Assembly (NCBI GenBank): GCA_900543755.1
Contig: UQSP01000002.1
Coordinates: 1-64,000 of the forward strand
DNA from: an uncultured Eubacteriales bacterium
Lineage (GTDB): Bacteria > Bacillota > Clostridia > Christensenellales > Pumilibacteraceae
DNA length: 64,000 bases
Direction of reading: 5' to 3'
The translations under genes were made by a program, and so were the position numbers. This document shows, piece after piece, positions 24,448-33,537 of this stretch. Under the pieces are notes generated by a model. The model made no database searches. It had not been told where the DNA came from and saw only the letters and a program-made list of their open reading frames with translations. The stretch's first letter is position 1. Each line of letters starts with the position of its first letter.

Positions 24448-25945
24448 AAATAAACGTGGGGGTAATGAAAAAACCGATAAAACCGCAAAGCGCAATACGC
24501 AAAAGCCTGACCTCGCGGCGGAAAAAAACGATATCACCACTATAAGCGAAAAGCTTGAATTAGCAAAAGGAAAAATAACCGGTTCCTTGAATTCAGGCGG
24601 TAACGAAAGCGCCGATTTCGCGGCGAAAGATAAAACAAAGGGCAATAAAACGGTAAAAATGGGAAATAAAGCGCGCTTAAAAGACAAAAAAGCGCGTTTT
24701 GTTCCTAAAGCCGACCATGTCCGCAAAAAAGCGGAGGAAAGCCCGAAAAGTGTCGGAAAAAGCAAAGAAGAGAAAAAAAGCGCGATACACGGCAAAAAGG
24801 AAAAGAAAAAACGCGTTCACGCTTATTTTAATTTGTCGCTTGCCGATTGCGTTACTTTGGAAATAAACGGGTTCAATCAAACGCGGCTTTTAAAAGAACT
24901 CAGCGACGGCGGCGTAAAAATATCGGGAATACGTCGCTATGGCAGCAATAAAATGCAAATAAGGATAAGAAAAAAACAACGCGAAAAAACTTTTGCAATT
25001 TGCGAAAGTATGTGTTATACTTATTCCGTCGTAAGCTATGACGGACTTTTTGCGTTCTTTTTGGGCAACATTCGCCGTGTCGGCGTGGTTTTCGGCACTG
25101 TTCTTTGCGCTTTAGGCACGTTTTTTCTGGGCGGTTTCGTCATGAAAATAGACGTCAACGGACTGGAGAACATTCCTAAGACCGAATTTCTTTCTTACCT
25201 TGACGAAAACGGACTTGACGTCGGCAGCAGGATAAGCGCGCTTGACCGCGACGAAATACGTAAAATAGTAAACGGTTTCGAGGGAATAGCCGAATCGGGC
25301 GTGCTCATCAAGGGCACTACCGTTGTCATAAACGTGGTCGAAAGGGACGAAACTTCTCCGCGAATCGAGTTAAAGCCGCAGGTGGTAAGCAAATACGACG
25401 CGCGCGTCACGCGCATAATATGCGCTTCGGGTACCGCCAAGGTAAAAGCGGGACAAATCGTAAAAGCGGGGGATACTCTTATAGAGGGCGTTATTTACGA
25501 CCAAAACGGCGAGTCGCTGGACTTTCCCGGTGCCGCGGGTGTGGTTTACGGCAAAGTTGTTTATTCCAGAACTTTTACCGTTACCGCCGACGCTTACGTT
25601 TACAGACGCACGGGCGACAAAAAGACCGTAACCGCTTTTTCGATAGTCGGGCTTAAACTAGGGCAAAACAAGTCTCCTTACGCCTCTTACGAAAGCGTAA
25701 CTACCTTAAGAACGCTTAACGGCTTTATTCCTTTACAAGTAGAGCAGACGGTTTATTACGAAACGGAAGCGGTTAAAGAAACCCGCTCCGTCGAGGAAAT
25801 TACGCAGTCTTGCGTGCACGAGGCGCTTATGGAGTTTACGGGTCCCGACGAAAATATGATTTATAAAACTCATGTGGAAGAGCTGTGCCCCGGCACTTAC
25901 AACGTCAGCGTTTATATAGAAGCTGAAACCTTAATATCGGATTAG
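24425..25945 (+). CDS. yqfD: Sporulation protein YqfD with long lysine-rich N-terminal extension
   Basis: The 506-residue protein starts at GTG 24425 after GGGGAGG. Residues about 125-500 are a typical YqfD: a short N-terminal fold, one membrane helix (about 212-232), and an extracytoplasmic part with the G-T-T-V-V-I-N-V-V-E-R element and two beta domains. Residues 1-125 are an unusual lysine, alanine and glutamate-rich low-complexity stretch. The family acts in the mother cell during sporulation, by unknown means. A later start would remove the extension, but I see no good ribosome-binding site there. Confidence 0.88.
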   Translation: MKSLFFLKNKRGGNEKTDKTAKRNTQKPDLAAEKNDITTISEKLELAKGKITGSLNSGGNESADFAAKDKTKGNKTVKMGNKARLKDKKARFVPKADHVRKKAEESPKSVGKSKEEKKSAIHGKKEKKKRVHAYFNLSLADCVTLEINGFNQTRLLKELSDGGVKISGIRRYGSNKMQIRIRKKQREKTFAICESMCYTYSVVSYDGLFAFFLGNIRRVGVVFGTVLCALGTFFLGGFVMKIDVNGLENIPKTEFLSYLDENGLDVGSRISALDRDEIRKIVNGFEGIAESGVLIKGTTVVINVVERDETSPRIELKPQVVSKYDARVTRIICASGTAKVKAGQIVKAGDTLIEGVIYDQNGESLDFPGAAGVVYGKVVYSRTFTVTADAYVYRRTGDKKTVTAFSIVGLKLGQNKSPYASYESVTTLRTLNGFIPLQVEQTVYYETEAVKETRSVEEITQSCVHEALMEFTGPDENMIYKTHVEELCPGTYNVSVYIEAETLISD

Positions 25946-25951
25946 GAGAAT

Positions 25952-26914
25952 ATGACTCAGAACGTAGAGGTCACAACGGAAACATTGATAAAATTGTTCG
26001 GCTCGCTGGACGAAAACGCCAGACTTATCGAAAAAGGTCTGGGCGTTTCTTTGCGCCCGCGTGACGGAGTGCTTAAAATCACGGGAGACGAACAAAGCGT
26101 GGAGCGGGCAACATATCTTGTCAATAATCTCATTGCGCTTATGGGCAAGGGGTACGACATCACGCGCGAAAAGGTGCTTTCTTCCATTGACCTTGTGCTT
26201 ATGGACAAGCCCGACGACATTATTTCGCTTTCCACCGACGCAGTTGCGGTAACCGCACGCGGCAAATATATAAAGTGCAAGACTATCGGTCAGCGCGCAT
26301 ACGTTTCCGCCATAAAAAAGAATACGCTGGTGTTCGGCGTGGGCCCTGCGGGAACGGGCAAAACTTATCTTGCAGTAGCCATGGCGGTCGCCTCATATAA
26401 ATCGGGCGAATCGGAAAAAATAATTCTTACGCGCCCCGCCATAGAAGCGGGCGAAAAGCTGGGTTTTCTTCCCGGAGACCTTCAGGAAAAAGTAGACCCT
26501 TATTTAAGACCTCTTTACGACGCTTTGCAGGAGAATTTCGGCGTGGACAATTACGTCACGCTTATCGAACGCGGAATAATCGAGGTTGCGCCTCTTGCTT
26601 ATATGCGCGGCAGAACATTGTCAAAAGCTTTCATAATTCTCGACGAGGCGCAAAACGCCACCGACGAGCAGATGAAAATGTTTCTTACCCGCTTGGGCGA
26701 GGGCAGTAAAATGGTGGTTAACGGCGACCTTACTCAGGCGGACCTTCCGCACGGGGCAAGCGGACTCAAGCACGCCGTGGAGATATTGAAAGATATCGAA
26801 GGCGTGGATATCTGTTACTTTACCGATAAGGATATCGTGCGGCACGAGCTGGTGCAAAGAATAGTGCTTGCCTATGCCGCGCAGGAGAAAAACGATAATG
26901 GAAAAAGAGATTAA
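25952..26914 (+). CDS. phoH: PhoH-like ATPase
   Basis: The 320-residue cytosolic protein has an N-terminal KH-like region and a C-terminal ATPase core with Walker A GPAGTGKT (about 132-139) and Walker B FIILDEAQN. PhoH/YbeZ proteins are proposed RNA-associated ATPases working with YbeY in ribosome or RNA quality control; ybeY is two genes downstream. AGGAG lies five bases before the ATG. The gene overlaps the next one by 17 bases. Confidence 0.93.
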   Translation: MTQNVEVTTETLIKLFGSLDENARLIEKGLGVSLRPRDGVLKITGDEQSVERATYLVNNLIALMGKGYDITREKVLSSIDLVLMDKPDDIISLSTDAVAVTARGKYIKCKTIGQRAYVSAIKKNTLVFGVGPAGTGKTYLAVAMAVASYKSGESEKIILTRPAIEAGEKLGFLPGDLQEKVDPYLRPLYDALQENFGVDNYVTLIERGIIEVAPLAYMRGRTLSKAFIILDEAQNATDEQMKMFLTRLGEGSKMVVNGDLTQADLPHGASGLKHAVEILKDIEGVDICYFTDKDIVRHELVQRIVLAYAAQEKNDNGKRD

Positions 26915-28337
26915 GACAAAGGCGTTCGTCAGGGCAGCGGCGATATTCGTGCTGATGTTTTTGCTGATATGCGTCAGCACATTCGTAAAATATCGCGCAT
27001 ACGGCTCTTTCAACGACAACGGCCGCGATTACTCGCTGATACTCGCGCTTGCGGGCAGCGGAGTTTGCGTGCTGCTTCTTTTGGTTTCGCTTTTCACTTA
27101 TTTTATTTATTCGCGCCAAACGATGATAGAAAAGACCAAGGAACTTGCCGCAATCTGTACCGCCGTGGTTTTGTCATGCGTCGTATGTATAGGAATTTCC
27201 GCTTTGGGACTTTTCTATATGCCCATGGCGCTGGCGGCGTTCGTACTGGTGCCGTTATCCGCCCGCCGCGACGTTTTTATCGCCAACATCGTGACCAATC
27301 TGATAGTATCGGTCATTTTACTGTTCGAGTCCATTATGGGCTCCAAAGTCGAGGCAATACCCGTCCTGGCGATGATGATTATAGGGATATTTACGGGTTC
27401 AATAGTTGCATATACCATGTCGGACGTTGTTAGACGTGTGGTATACGTCATGCGCGGAATTGCGATAGGTCTTACGACGATTGCGCTGCTGTTCATATCT
27501 TCGCTGATAGTAAATACTTTCTATTTCGTAGACGAAATCGGATTTTTGTGTATACCTTCATTCGGACAGGTACTTGTGGGACTTCTCCTTCAACCCGTGT
27601 TCGAAAGCGTTTTCAATATTCTTACAAACACTAAACTTACCGAGCTTACCGATCATAACGCGCCGCTTATTAAAATGCTGATAAACGACGCGCTGGGTAC
27701 GTTCAACCATTCCATAACCGTTGCAAGCTTTGCCGAAGTATGCGCTTTGCGGATAGGCGAAAATCCATATCTTGCAAAGGCGTGCGCGTATTATCACGAT
27801 GTGGGAAAAGCCAAAAATCCCACGTTTTTCTCCGAAAACCAGTCCGGTTACAACCCGCACGACGAGCTTCTTCCCGAGGTTTCGGCAAAGATTCTTCGCG
27901 CGCACACTACCGACGGATACGAACTTTGCATCAAGCATCGTATTCCCGAAGAGGTGGCGTCAGTCACTCTTCAGCATCACGGAACCTTGCCGATGGCAGT
28001 ATTCTACGCGAAAGCAAAGAAGCTTACCGACGGGGACGTGGATATAAAAGAGTACTCTTACCACGGCGAAACGCCCGTTACCAAAATCGCTGCAATTATC
28101 ATGATTTGCGACGCGTGCGAGGCGGCTTTAAGGGCAAGAAACAAGCCTACGGGCGCAGAAGTCGACGCCATAGTGGGCGGAATAATAAGCGACCGAATAG
28201 CAAGGCGTCAGTTCGATAATTGCGACATTACTTTAAGAGACCTCAATATAATCAAACATACTATTATAGGGCTGTACGGCGGCTTGTATCACGAGCGCGT
28301 TCAGTATCCTTCCGGAAAGGCGGACGGAAATGATTAG
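26898..28337 (+). CDS. pgpH: PgpH/YqfF-type HD phosphodiesterase, short form
   Basis: The 479-residue membrane protein combines six to seven transmembrane helices (about 10-255) with a cytoplasmic HD domain (HDVGK at about 295-299, and downstream HHG). The family hydrolyses the second messenger c-di-AMP. Usual members are about 700 residues and carry a large extracellular 7TMR-HDED domain between helices 1 and 2; here the gap is only about 20 residues, so that domain is absent. ATG 26898 has GGAG well placed; the upstream in-frame ATG at 26868 does not. Confidence 0.87.
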   Translation: MEKEIKTKAFVRAAAIFVLMFLLICVSTFVKYRAYGSFNDNGRDYSLILALAGSGVCVLLLLVSLFTYFIYSRQTMIEKTKELAAICTAVVLSCVVCIGISALGLFYMPMALAAFVLVPLSARRDVFIANIVTNLIVSVILLFESIMGSKVEAIPVLAMMIIGIFTGSIVAYTMSDVVRRVVYVMRGIAIGLTTIALLFISSLIVNTFYFVDEIGFLCIPSFGQVLVGLLLQPVFESVFNILTNTKLTELTDHNAPLIKMLINDALGTFNHSITVASFAEVCALRIGENPYLAKACAYYHDVGKAKNPTFFSENQSGYNPHDELLPEVSAKILRAHTTDGYELCIKHRIPEEVASVTLQHHGTLPMAVFYAKAKKLTDGDVDIKEYSYHGETPVTKIAAIIMICDACEAALRARNKPTGAEVDAIVGGIISDRIARRQFDNCDITLRDLNIIKHTIIGLYGGLYHERVQYPSGKADGND

Positions 28338-28797
28338 GGTGGACTGCGAAAAGTATAACGACGTGTTTTCCGCTTTGGCCGAATGCGCGTTTATAAATCT
28401 CGGACTTAAGGGCGACGCCGTTGTGGAGGCGGATTTCGTTACGGCGGAGGAGATACACGCGCTTAACCGCGAAACGCGCGGCGTTGACCGCGAAACGGAC
28501 GTTCTTTCCTATCCCGCGCTTGACGAAATAAAACCTTTTACGAAAGAAAATTATCCGTATGACTACAACGCCGAAACGGGAGAAGTGGAATTGGGCAGTA
28601 TAGTCATCTGCGGAGAAGTAGCATCCCGTCAGGCGGAAGAGTACGGCCACGGGGAACTCAGGGAAAACTGCTTTTTGTTCGTGCACGGATTGCTGCATCT
28701 TCTCGGATACGACCATATCGAGGAAAAAGACCGCGTACTCATGCGCGAAAAGGAAGAGCTTATTTTAAGCATGCAGAACATAGTGAGAGGAGACTGA
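28330..28797 (+). CDS. ybeY: Endoribonuclease YbeY
   Basis: The 155-residue metal-dependent RNase acts in 16S rRNA 3'-end maturation and ribosome quality control. The zinc motif HGLLHLLGYDH (about 119-129) is intact. It overlaps pgpH by eight bases and is followed by era after one base, the standard Bacillota order apart from missing dgkA and cdd. Confidence 0.95.
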   Translation: MIRVDCEKYNDVFSALAECAFINLGLKGDAVVEADFVTAEEIHALNRETRGVDRETDVLSYPALDEIKPFTKENYPYDYNAETGEVELGSIVICGEVASRQAEEYGHGELRENCFLFVHGLLHLLGYDHIEEKDRVLMREKEELILSMQNIVRGD

Positions 28798-28798
28798 A

Positions 28799-29713
28799 TT
28801 GAAATCGGGTTTTATAAGCATACTCGGGCGTCCCAACGTGGGAAAATCCAGTTTGATGAACGCCCTTATAGGCGAAAAAGTTTCCATAGTTTCGCCCAAG
28901 GCGCAGACCACCAGGGATAAGATAAACGGCATACTGACCACAGATGAATATCAGATGATTTTCATCGATACTCCGGGCGTCCACAAGCCCAAAAACAAAC
29001 TGGGAAAATATATGGAAAATTGCGTGCGCACCTCGTCGGACGGCGTGGACGCAATAGTCGTGGTTTTCGACGTTACGAGGCGGATTCTTCCGTCCGATAC
29101 CGAGTTTGTCGAAAAATATCTTACGGGGAAAACTCCCGTTTATCTTGTGCTAAACAAAATCGACGAGGCAGGTTACGAAAAGGTCTATCCGCTGCTTGAA
29201 AAACTTTCGTATCTTCTTAAAGCGGAAAACAATCGCGCCGCGGTAAAAGAAATAATACCCGTTTCCGCCAAAAAAGGGCGCAATGTGGACGTGCTTAAAA
29301 AATATCTGGTGTCGGAGCTTAAGGAGGGACCTTGCTATTATCCCTCCGACGAAATCACCGATAAGTCAGAGCGTTACATGATAAGCGAAATCATACGCGA
29401 AAAGGCGCTGATGCTGCTTGACGACGAGATTCCTCACGGCATAGGCGTGGAAATTTCCAATATGTTTTACGACGAATACGGTACGGCTCACATTTTTGTG
29501 GACGTCATTGCGGAAAAAGATTCGCATAAGGCTATAATAATAGGCGCGGGCGGAGAAAAGCTGAAAATGATAGCCGAGCGCGCGCGTAAGGACGTGGAAA
29601 AACTGCTTTCCGCCAAAGTGTATATGGAACTTTTTGTAAAGGTGCGCGAAAACTGGCGCAATAACGCCCTTTTCATGAGCGATATAGGTTACGACGGTAA
29701 AAAACTAAAATAA
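28799..29713 (+). CDS. era: GTPase Era
   Basis: The 304-residue GTPase binds 16S rRNA and assists 30S subunit assembly. G1 is GRPNVGKS (10-17), G3 DTPGVH, G4 NKID, and a C-terminal KH domain contains IIGAGGEKLK. The start is TTG at 28799 after GAGGAG. It is coupled to ybeY. Confidence 0.97.
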   Translation: MKSGFISILGRPNVGKSSLMNALIGEKVSIVSPKAQTTRDKINGILTTDEYQMIFIDTPGVHKPKNKLGKYMENCVRTSSDGVDAIVVVFDVTRRILPSDTEFVEKYLTGKTPVYLVLNKIDEAGYEKVYPLLEKLSYLLKAENNRAAVKEIIPVSAKKGRNVDVLKKYLVSELKEGPCYYPSDEITDKSERYMISEIIREKALMLLDDEIPHGIGVEISNMFYDEYGTAHIFVDVIAEKDSHKAIIIGAGGEKLKMIAERARKDVEKLLSAKVYMELFVKVRENWRNNALFMSDIGYDGKKLK

Positions 29714-29772
29714 ACCAATGTATAATTTCAGCTTCCTTTTCGCATAATAGCTTAAAAGAGGAGGGTGAAATT

Positions 29773-29943
29773 ATGTTCAAAGATATTTACGGATTTATGG
29801 ACGGAGACGGCTTCGGCGCACCCGTAGACCCCATGCTGTTAAGCTGGGATTTGTTTGAGGAAAGCGGAAACCCCGGGTTTTATATGTTATATAAAAACCT
29901 GTTTCATCTCGAAGACACGGAGTACGACGACAGATTCGAATGA
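29773..29943 (+). CDS. yqzL: Small YqzL-like protein
   Basis: This 56-residue ORF lies between era and recO and has a strong GAGGAGG site eight bases before its ATG. Its core (L-S-W-D-L-F-E-E-S-G-N, then Y-M-L-Y-K) matches my memory of Bacillus YqzL, which also lies between era and recO. It is easily missed because of its length. It has extra residues at both ends, including an acidic C-terminus (EDTEYDDRFE). Function is unknown. Confidence 0.78.
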   Translation: MFKDIYGFMDGDGFGAPVDPMLLSWDLFEESGNPGFYMLYKNLFHLEDTEYDDRFE

Positions 29944-29981
29944 TTTACCGTCCGCACCTCGGATAAAAGAAGGATAAAAAT

Positions 29982-30623
29982 TTGGATAAAAAACTTACGG
30001 CAATTTTATTAAAGGCGTCGGACTTAAAAGACAGCGATAAGTCCGTGCGCCTTTTTTCCGCGGAAGAGGGCGTAGTTACCGCAGTCATGCACGGGGTAAG
30101 AAAGCAGAAAGCCAAACTGAAATTCGCCGCTCAGCCTTTTGCGCTTTGCCGTTACGAACTTAACGAGAAGTCGGGAAAATATACCGTTACAGGCGCCACG
30201 CCCATAGAAGACCTTTATTCTATTTGTTTGGAACCCGTTTCTTACGCGTCGGCGTGTTTGATGCTGGAAACAGTGGATAAAGCAAGCGCGTCCATAGAGC
30301 CCGACAAGCTGTTTGTGGTGCTTTTAAAGTCGCTAAAGGCATTATTGCTCAACGAAGTTTCTTCCGCTTTGATAAGTGCAAAATTCATACAAAAAGTTTT
30401 AAGCATGTCGGGCTTTGTTGTCATGCCTAAAAAAAATACAACATCTTACGAAACTCCGTCTTCGCTTCTCGATTACATAGCTTATAAAACGCTTGAAGAG
30501 CTTCGCGGCTTAAGCGTTGACCGCGATACTGAAAAGAAAGCCGTAAAGCTTATGGCGTCACGCTTTGAAAGCGTTTACGAATCCCGGCTTATGTCTCTTA
30601 AAATTTATTTAACTATTTTATAA
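29982..30623 (+). CDS. recO: DNA repair protein RecO
   Basis: The 213-residue protein has an N-terminal OB fold (with DSDKSVRLFSAEEGVVTAVMHG) and a helical C-terminus. RecO loads RecA onto SSB-coated DNA and anneals strands. It is about 30-40 residues shorter than usual, and the C-x2-C...C-x2-C zinc module found in many RecO proteins is missing. The start is TTG at 29982, with a weak AAGGA site. The position after era/yqzL supports the identification. Confidence 0.85.
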   Translation: MDKKLTAILLKASDLKDSDKSVRLFSAEEGVVTAVMHGVRKQKAKLKFAAQPFALCRYELNEKSGKYTVTGATPIEDLYSICLEPVSYASACLMLETVDKASASIEPDKLFVVLLKSLKALLLNEVSSALISAKFIQKVLSMSGFVVMPKKNTTSYETPSSLLDYIAYKTLEELRGLSVDRDTEKKAVKLMASRFESVYESRLMSLKIYLTIL

Positions 30624-30649
30624 GTTTTTTATAACATAGGGCAAAATGT

Positions 30650-30678
30650 TTGCTTACCGAAAACTAAAGTGATATAAT
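30650..30678 (+). promoter_or_regulatory. Promoter of the GDPD-esterase pair
   Basis: TTGCTT (30650-30655), a 17-bp spacer and TATAAT (30673-30678). Confidence 0.75.
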
Positions 30679-30712
30679 TCATTTATCTTTGAAAGGGGAG
30701 ATAAATGCTATA

Positions 30713-31465
30713 ATGAAAAAAGATTGGCTTTACGACGTGTTTGTGGCCCATCGCGGACTGCACGATTCGGAAAAAGGCATTGTGGAAAACACTTTGCCGG
30801 CTTTTCAGGCGGCAATAGACGCAGGGTATAATATCGAGCTTGACGTACAGCTTACCAAAGACGGAAAGCTTGTGGTTTATCACGACGACAATTTCAAGCG
30901 AGTTTGCGGCATTGAAGCCGACGTCGATTCGTTTGATTACGATTACATAAAGAAAAACGTCCGTTTTCTCGCAAATCCCGATTCTTCGGTTTACGTTCCG
31001 CTTTTTTCCGAGGTTGCCGCTTTGTGCGAGGGGAAAACGGGCCTTATGATTGAGATTAAGAAGAAAAGTGACGGGTTTTACGATTACAAGGTGGAAGAAG
31101 CGCTTTTAGCGGAGCTTAAAAATTACAAAGGCGATTTCATAGTCAAATCGTTCAATCCTTATTCAGTCGATTTTTTCCGTACTCAAGCGCCCTCGTATCG
31201 TCGCGGATTTTTGTGCAGTAAAAGCACTATTGACGAATATGAGCCTGAAATAAGGGAAAAAGTCAGGGAAATACTTTTCGACAAGGATAAAAAGGTGGAA
31301 TTTTTCGATTACGGAGTCTGGCTTTTAGGCAGTCCGCTTTACAATGAAGTAAAGGGGACTATGCCGATTGTTGTATGGACGGTAACGTCACAAAAAGATT
31401 ACGACGACAACAAGCATCTTTTCGACAACATGATATTTGAAAAATTTATTCCCAAGGAAAACTAA
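30713..31465 (+). CDS. Glycerophosphodiester phosphodiesterase family protein
   Basis: The 250-residue TIM-barrel enzyme hydrolyses glycerophosphodiesters to glycerol-3-phosphate and an alcohol. Motifs are AHRG near the start, ENTLPAF, the metal-binding E-L-D-V-Q and the VYHDD segment. It has no signal peptide, so it should be cytosolic. I chose ATG 30713, with GGGGAG 12 bases upstream, over TTG 30689. The downstream esterase begins four bases after its stop. Confidence 0.9.
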   Translation: MKKDWLYDVFVAHRGLHDSEKGIVENTLPAFQAAIDAGYNIELDVQLTKDGKLVVYHDDNFKRVCGIEADVDSFDYDYIKKNVRFLANPDSSVYVPLFSEVAALCEGKTGLMIEIKKKSDGFYDYKVEEALLAELKNYKGDFIVKSFNPYSVDFFRTQAPSYRRGFLCSKSTIDEYEPEIREKVREILFDKDKKVEFFDYGVWLLGSPLYNEVKGTMPIVVWTVTSQKDYDDNKHLFDNMIFEKFIPKEN

Positions 31466-31468
31466 ATC

Positions 31469-32446
31469 ATGCCGGTACTGGATAAACCACTTAAAGACCT
31501 GAAAAATTACAATGGCGTTTCGCCTAAACCCGCCGATTTTGACGAGTTCTGGGACGCAAGACTGAAGCGTTTAAAATCGCTTAAACCCAAGTACACTTTG
31601 GGTGACCCCGGCGTTAAATGCAAAGGCGCAATTATAAACAGCCTTGATTTTATCGCGGAAGACGGTTCTCCCATCCACTGCAGAGTGGTGCGACCCGACA
31701 CAAAGGAAAAAGTACCCGTTCTGTTCGAGTTTCACGGTCTTTCCGGCTGTTGCGGCGGTTACAGCGGCAAGCTTAAATGGGCTATGGCGGGTTTTGCGGT
31801 AGTCGCCATGGATTGCCGCGGACAGGGCGGATTTTCTTCGGACAATTCCGTTCGGCATGGCATGAACCTTCGCGGCAGCATAGTGCGCGGCGTTGAAGGC
31901 GCACCCGAAGACCTTTATTACGTATCAGTCTATTCCGACATCGTTCAGCTTGTTGAAATAATAAAAGGCATGGATTTTGCCGATACCGACCGTATGTACG
32001 CTCACGGCGGCAGTCAGGGCGGCGGTCTTACGGTGGCATGCGCGGCGTTGTGCGCGGACGATATTAAAGGAATAACTCCCGTTTATCCGTACCTCAGCGA
32101 CTTTAAACGCGTGTACGAAATGGATATGATAGAGCGCGCTTACGAGGATATCAAATATTACCTGCGCAGTTTTCTGCCTCAGGACGGCGAGCGCGAAAAG
32201 TTCTGGAACGCTTTGGGATATATAGACATTCAGAATCTTGCACCCAGAATAAAGGCTGAAACATACTGGTACTGCGGACTTATGGACAACGTTTGCCCTC
32301 CGTCCACGCAGTTTGCTTGTTACAACAAAATAAAAGCGAAAAAAAATATGTATATTTCTTCTTACCACGGGCACGAGTCTCAACCGCGCGAGTGGGAGGA
32401 CGGAGAATTCAGATTTCTGACTCACCTTGCGGGGCTGGACGACTGA
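31469..32446 (+). CDS. Acetyl xylan esterase / cephalosporin-C deacetylase family
   Basis: The 325-residue alpha/beta hydrolase has the AXE1-family nucleophile GGSQGGG, Asp in G-L-M-D-N-V-C-P-P-S-T and His in YHGHE. Family members remove acetyl groups from small xylo-oligosaccharides and related esters. There is no signal peptide, so it acts on imported substrates. No glycosidase is adjacent in this window. It is cotranscribed with the GDPD gene and ends before a long hairpin. Confidence 0.88.
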   Translation: MPVLDKPLKDLKNYNGVSPKPADFDEFWDARLKRLKSLKPKYTLGDPGVKCKGAIINSLDFIAEDGSPIHCRVVRPDTKEKVPVLFEFHGLSGCCGGYSGKLKWAMAGFAVVAMDCRGQGGFSSDNSVRHGMNLRGSIVRGVEGAPEDLYYVSVYSDIVQLVEIIKGMDFADTDRMYAHGGSQGGGLTVACAALCADDIKGITPVYPYLSDFKRVYEMDMIERAYEDIKYYLRSFLPQDGEREKFWNALGYIDIQNLAPRIKAETYWYCGLMDNVCPPSTQFACYNKIKAKKNMYISSYHGHESQPREWEDGEFRFLTHLAGLDD

Positions 32447-32468
32447 TACGTTGATTTAATTTCAAATA

Positions 32469-32529
32469 CAGATAAAATTTATGGGCAAAAAGCACTCCTT
32501 TTGTGCATTTTGCCCATATTTTATATCTG
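32469..32529. terminator. Long imperfect palindrome, probable terminator
   Basis: A 61-base inverted repeat has GGGCAAAA and GCAC arms pairing with GTGC and TTTTGCCC, and outer CAGATA/TATCTG pairs, around a short loop. The U-tract is inside the right arm rather than after it, so efficiency is uncertain. Confidence 0.65.
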
Positions 32530-32555
32530 TTTATGGATAAAGTTTACGATAACAG

Positions 32556-32584
32556 TTGCAAAACCGATAAAAAAAGTTTATAAT
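32556..32584 (+). promoter_or_regulatory. Promoter of the degV-apbE region
   Basis: TTGCAA (32556-32561), a 17-bp spacer and TATAAT (32579-32584). Confidence 0.78.
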
Positions 32585-32663
32585 TATTAAGGTTATTTCT
32601 AACCTTTCGTAAAAGCCGGATGAATTAAAGGAAGAAATAAATTGTTTAAAGGAGGCAAATAAA

Positions 32664-33518
32664 ATGAGTAAATTTTTCTGTGACAGCAATTGTGAGCTTT
32701 GGTTTGATAAAGTAGAATCGCTCGGGATTAATTATATATCCATGCCCTATACCGTGGGCGATAACGAATACTATTACGACCTTGGAAAAAATACCGATAA
32801 CCGCAAGTTTTTCGAGGATATGCGCAAAGGCGCGGTGCCCAAAACAAGCGCGCTTAACATGCAGAATTACATCGATTATTTCGAGCCCGTATTAAAACAA
32901 GGCGAGGACATAATTTACGTTACTTTTTCGCATAAGATGAGTGCGACTTTCGAATCCATGGCAAAAGCGATAGAGCAGCTTAAGCAGACTTATCCGGAGC
33001 GCACTGTGTCCGTAGTGGATACAAAGCATATCAGCATGGCGGCGGGAATAGTGGTGTACTACGCGGCTAAACTGCACAACGAAGGCGCTTCCGACGAGGA
33101 GGTCGTAAAATTCGTCGAGTCTTTCCGCGAGCGCGTAAAATGTTATTTCACCGTGTCGAATCTTATATATCTTAAACGCGGCGGCAGACTTTCGTCTTTC
33201 AAGGCGTTTGTGGGGACTCTTTTCGACATAAAGCCCATTATATCCAACATCGACGGCAAGCTTGAAAACATCGAAAAGTCCAAGGGCAGAAAAAAATCTC
33301 TTAAAGATTTAACAGGCTATCTTGAAAAGGATAAAGTGGATTTAAGCTATCCGATTGTCATAATGAACGCCGATTGCGACCCCGACGCGGATTATACGGT
33401 TTCCGCGATACGCGAAAAGTATCCCGATGCGGAAATCTGGGAACAATTGGTAGGACCGGTTATAGGCAGCCATTGCGGTCCCGACACCATCGGCATGATA
33501 TTCGTCGCCGCCGAATAA
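32664..33518 (+). CDS. DegV family fatty-acid-binding protein
   Basis: The 284-residue cytosolic protein matches the DegV family (FakB-like), which presents fatty acids to a kinase for entry into phospholipids. Family features are D-S-x-C near the start, the FSHKMSATFESM segment (usually S-S-x-L-S-G-T-y) and LKRGGRLS. A consensus AAAGGAGG site precedes the ATG. No FakA-like kinase gene is nearby. Ligand specificity cannot be read. Confidence 0.88.
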   Translation: MSKFFCDSNCELWFDKVESLGINYISMPYTVGDNEYYYDLGKNTDNRKFFEDMRKGAVPKTSALNMQNYIDYFEPVLKQGEDIIYVTFSHKMSATFESMAKAIEQLKQTYPERTVSVVDTKHISMAAGIVVYYAAKLHNEGASDEEVVKFVESFRERVKCYFTVSNLIYLKRGGRLSSFKAFVGTLFDIKPIISNIDGKLENIEKSKGRKKSLKDLTGYLEKDKVDLSYPIVIMNADCDPDADYTVSAIREKYPDAEIWEQLVGPVIGSHCGPDTIGMIFVAAE

Positions 33519-33537
33519 TAAAAGAGGTTTGATTTTT

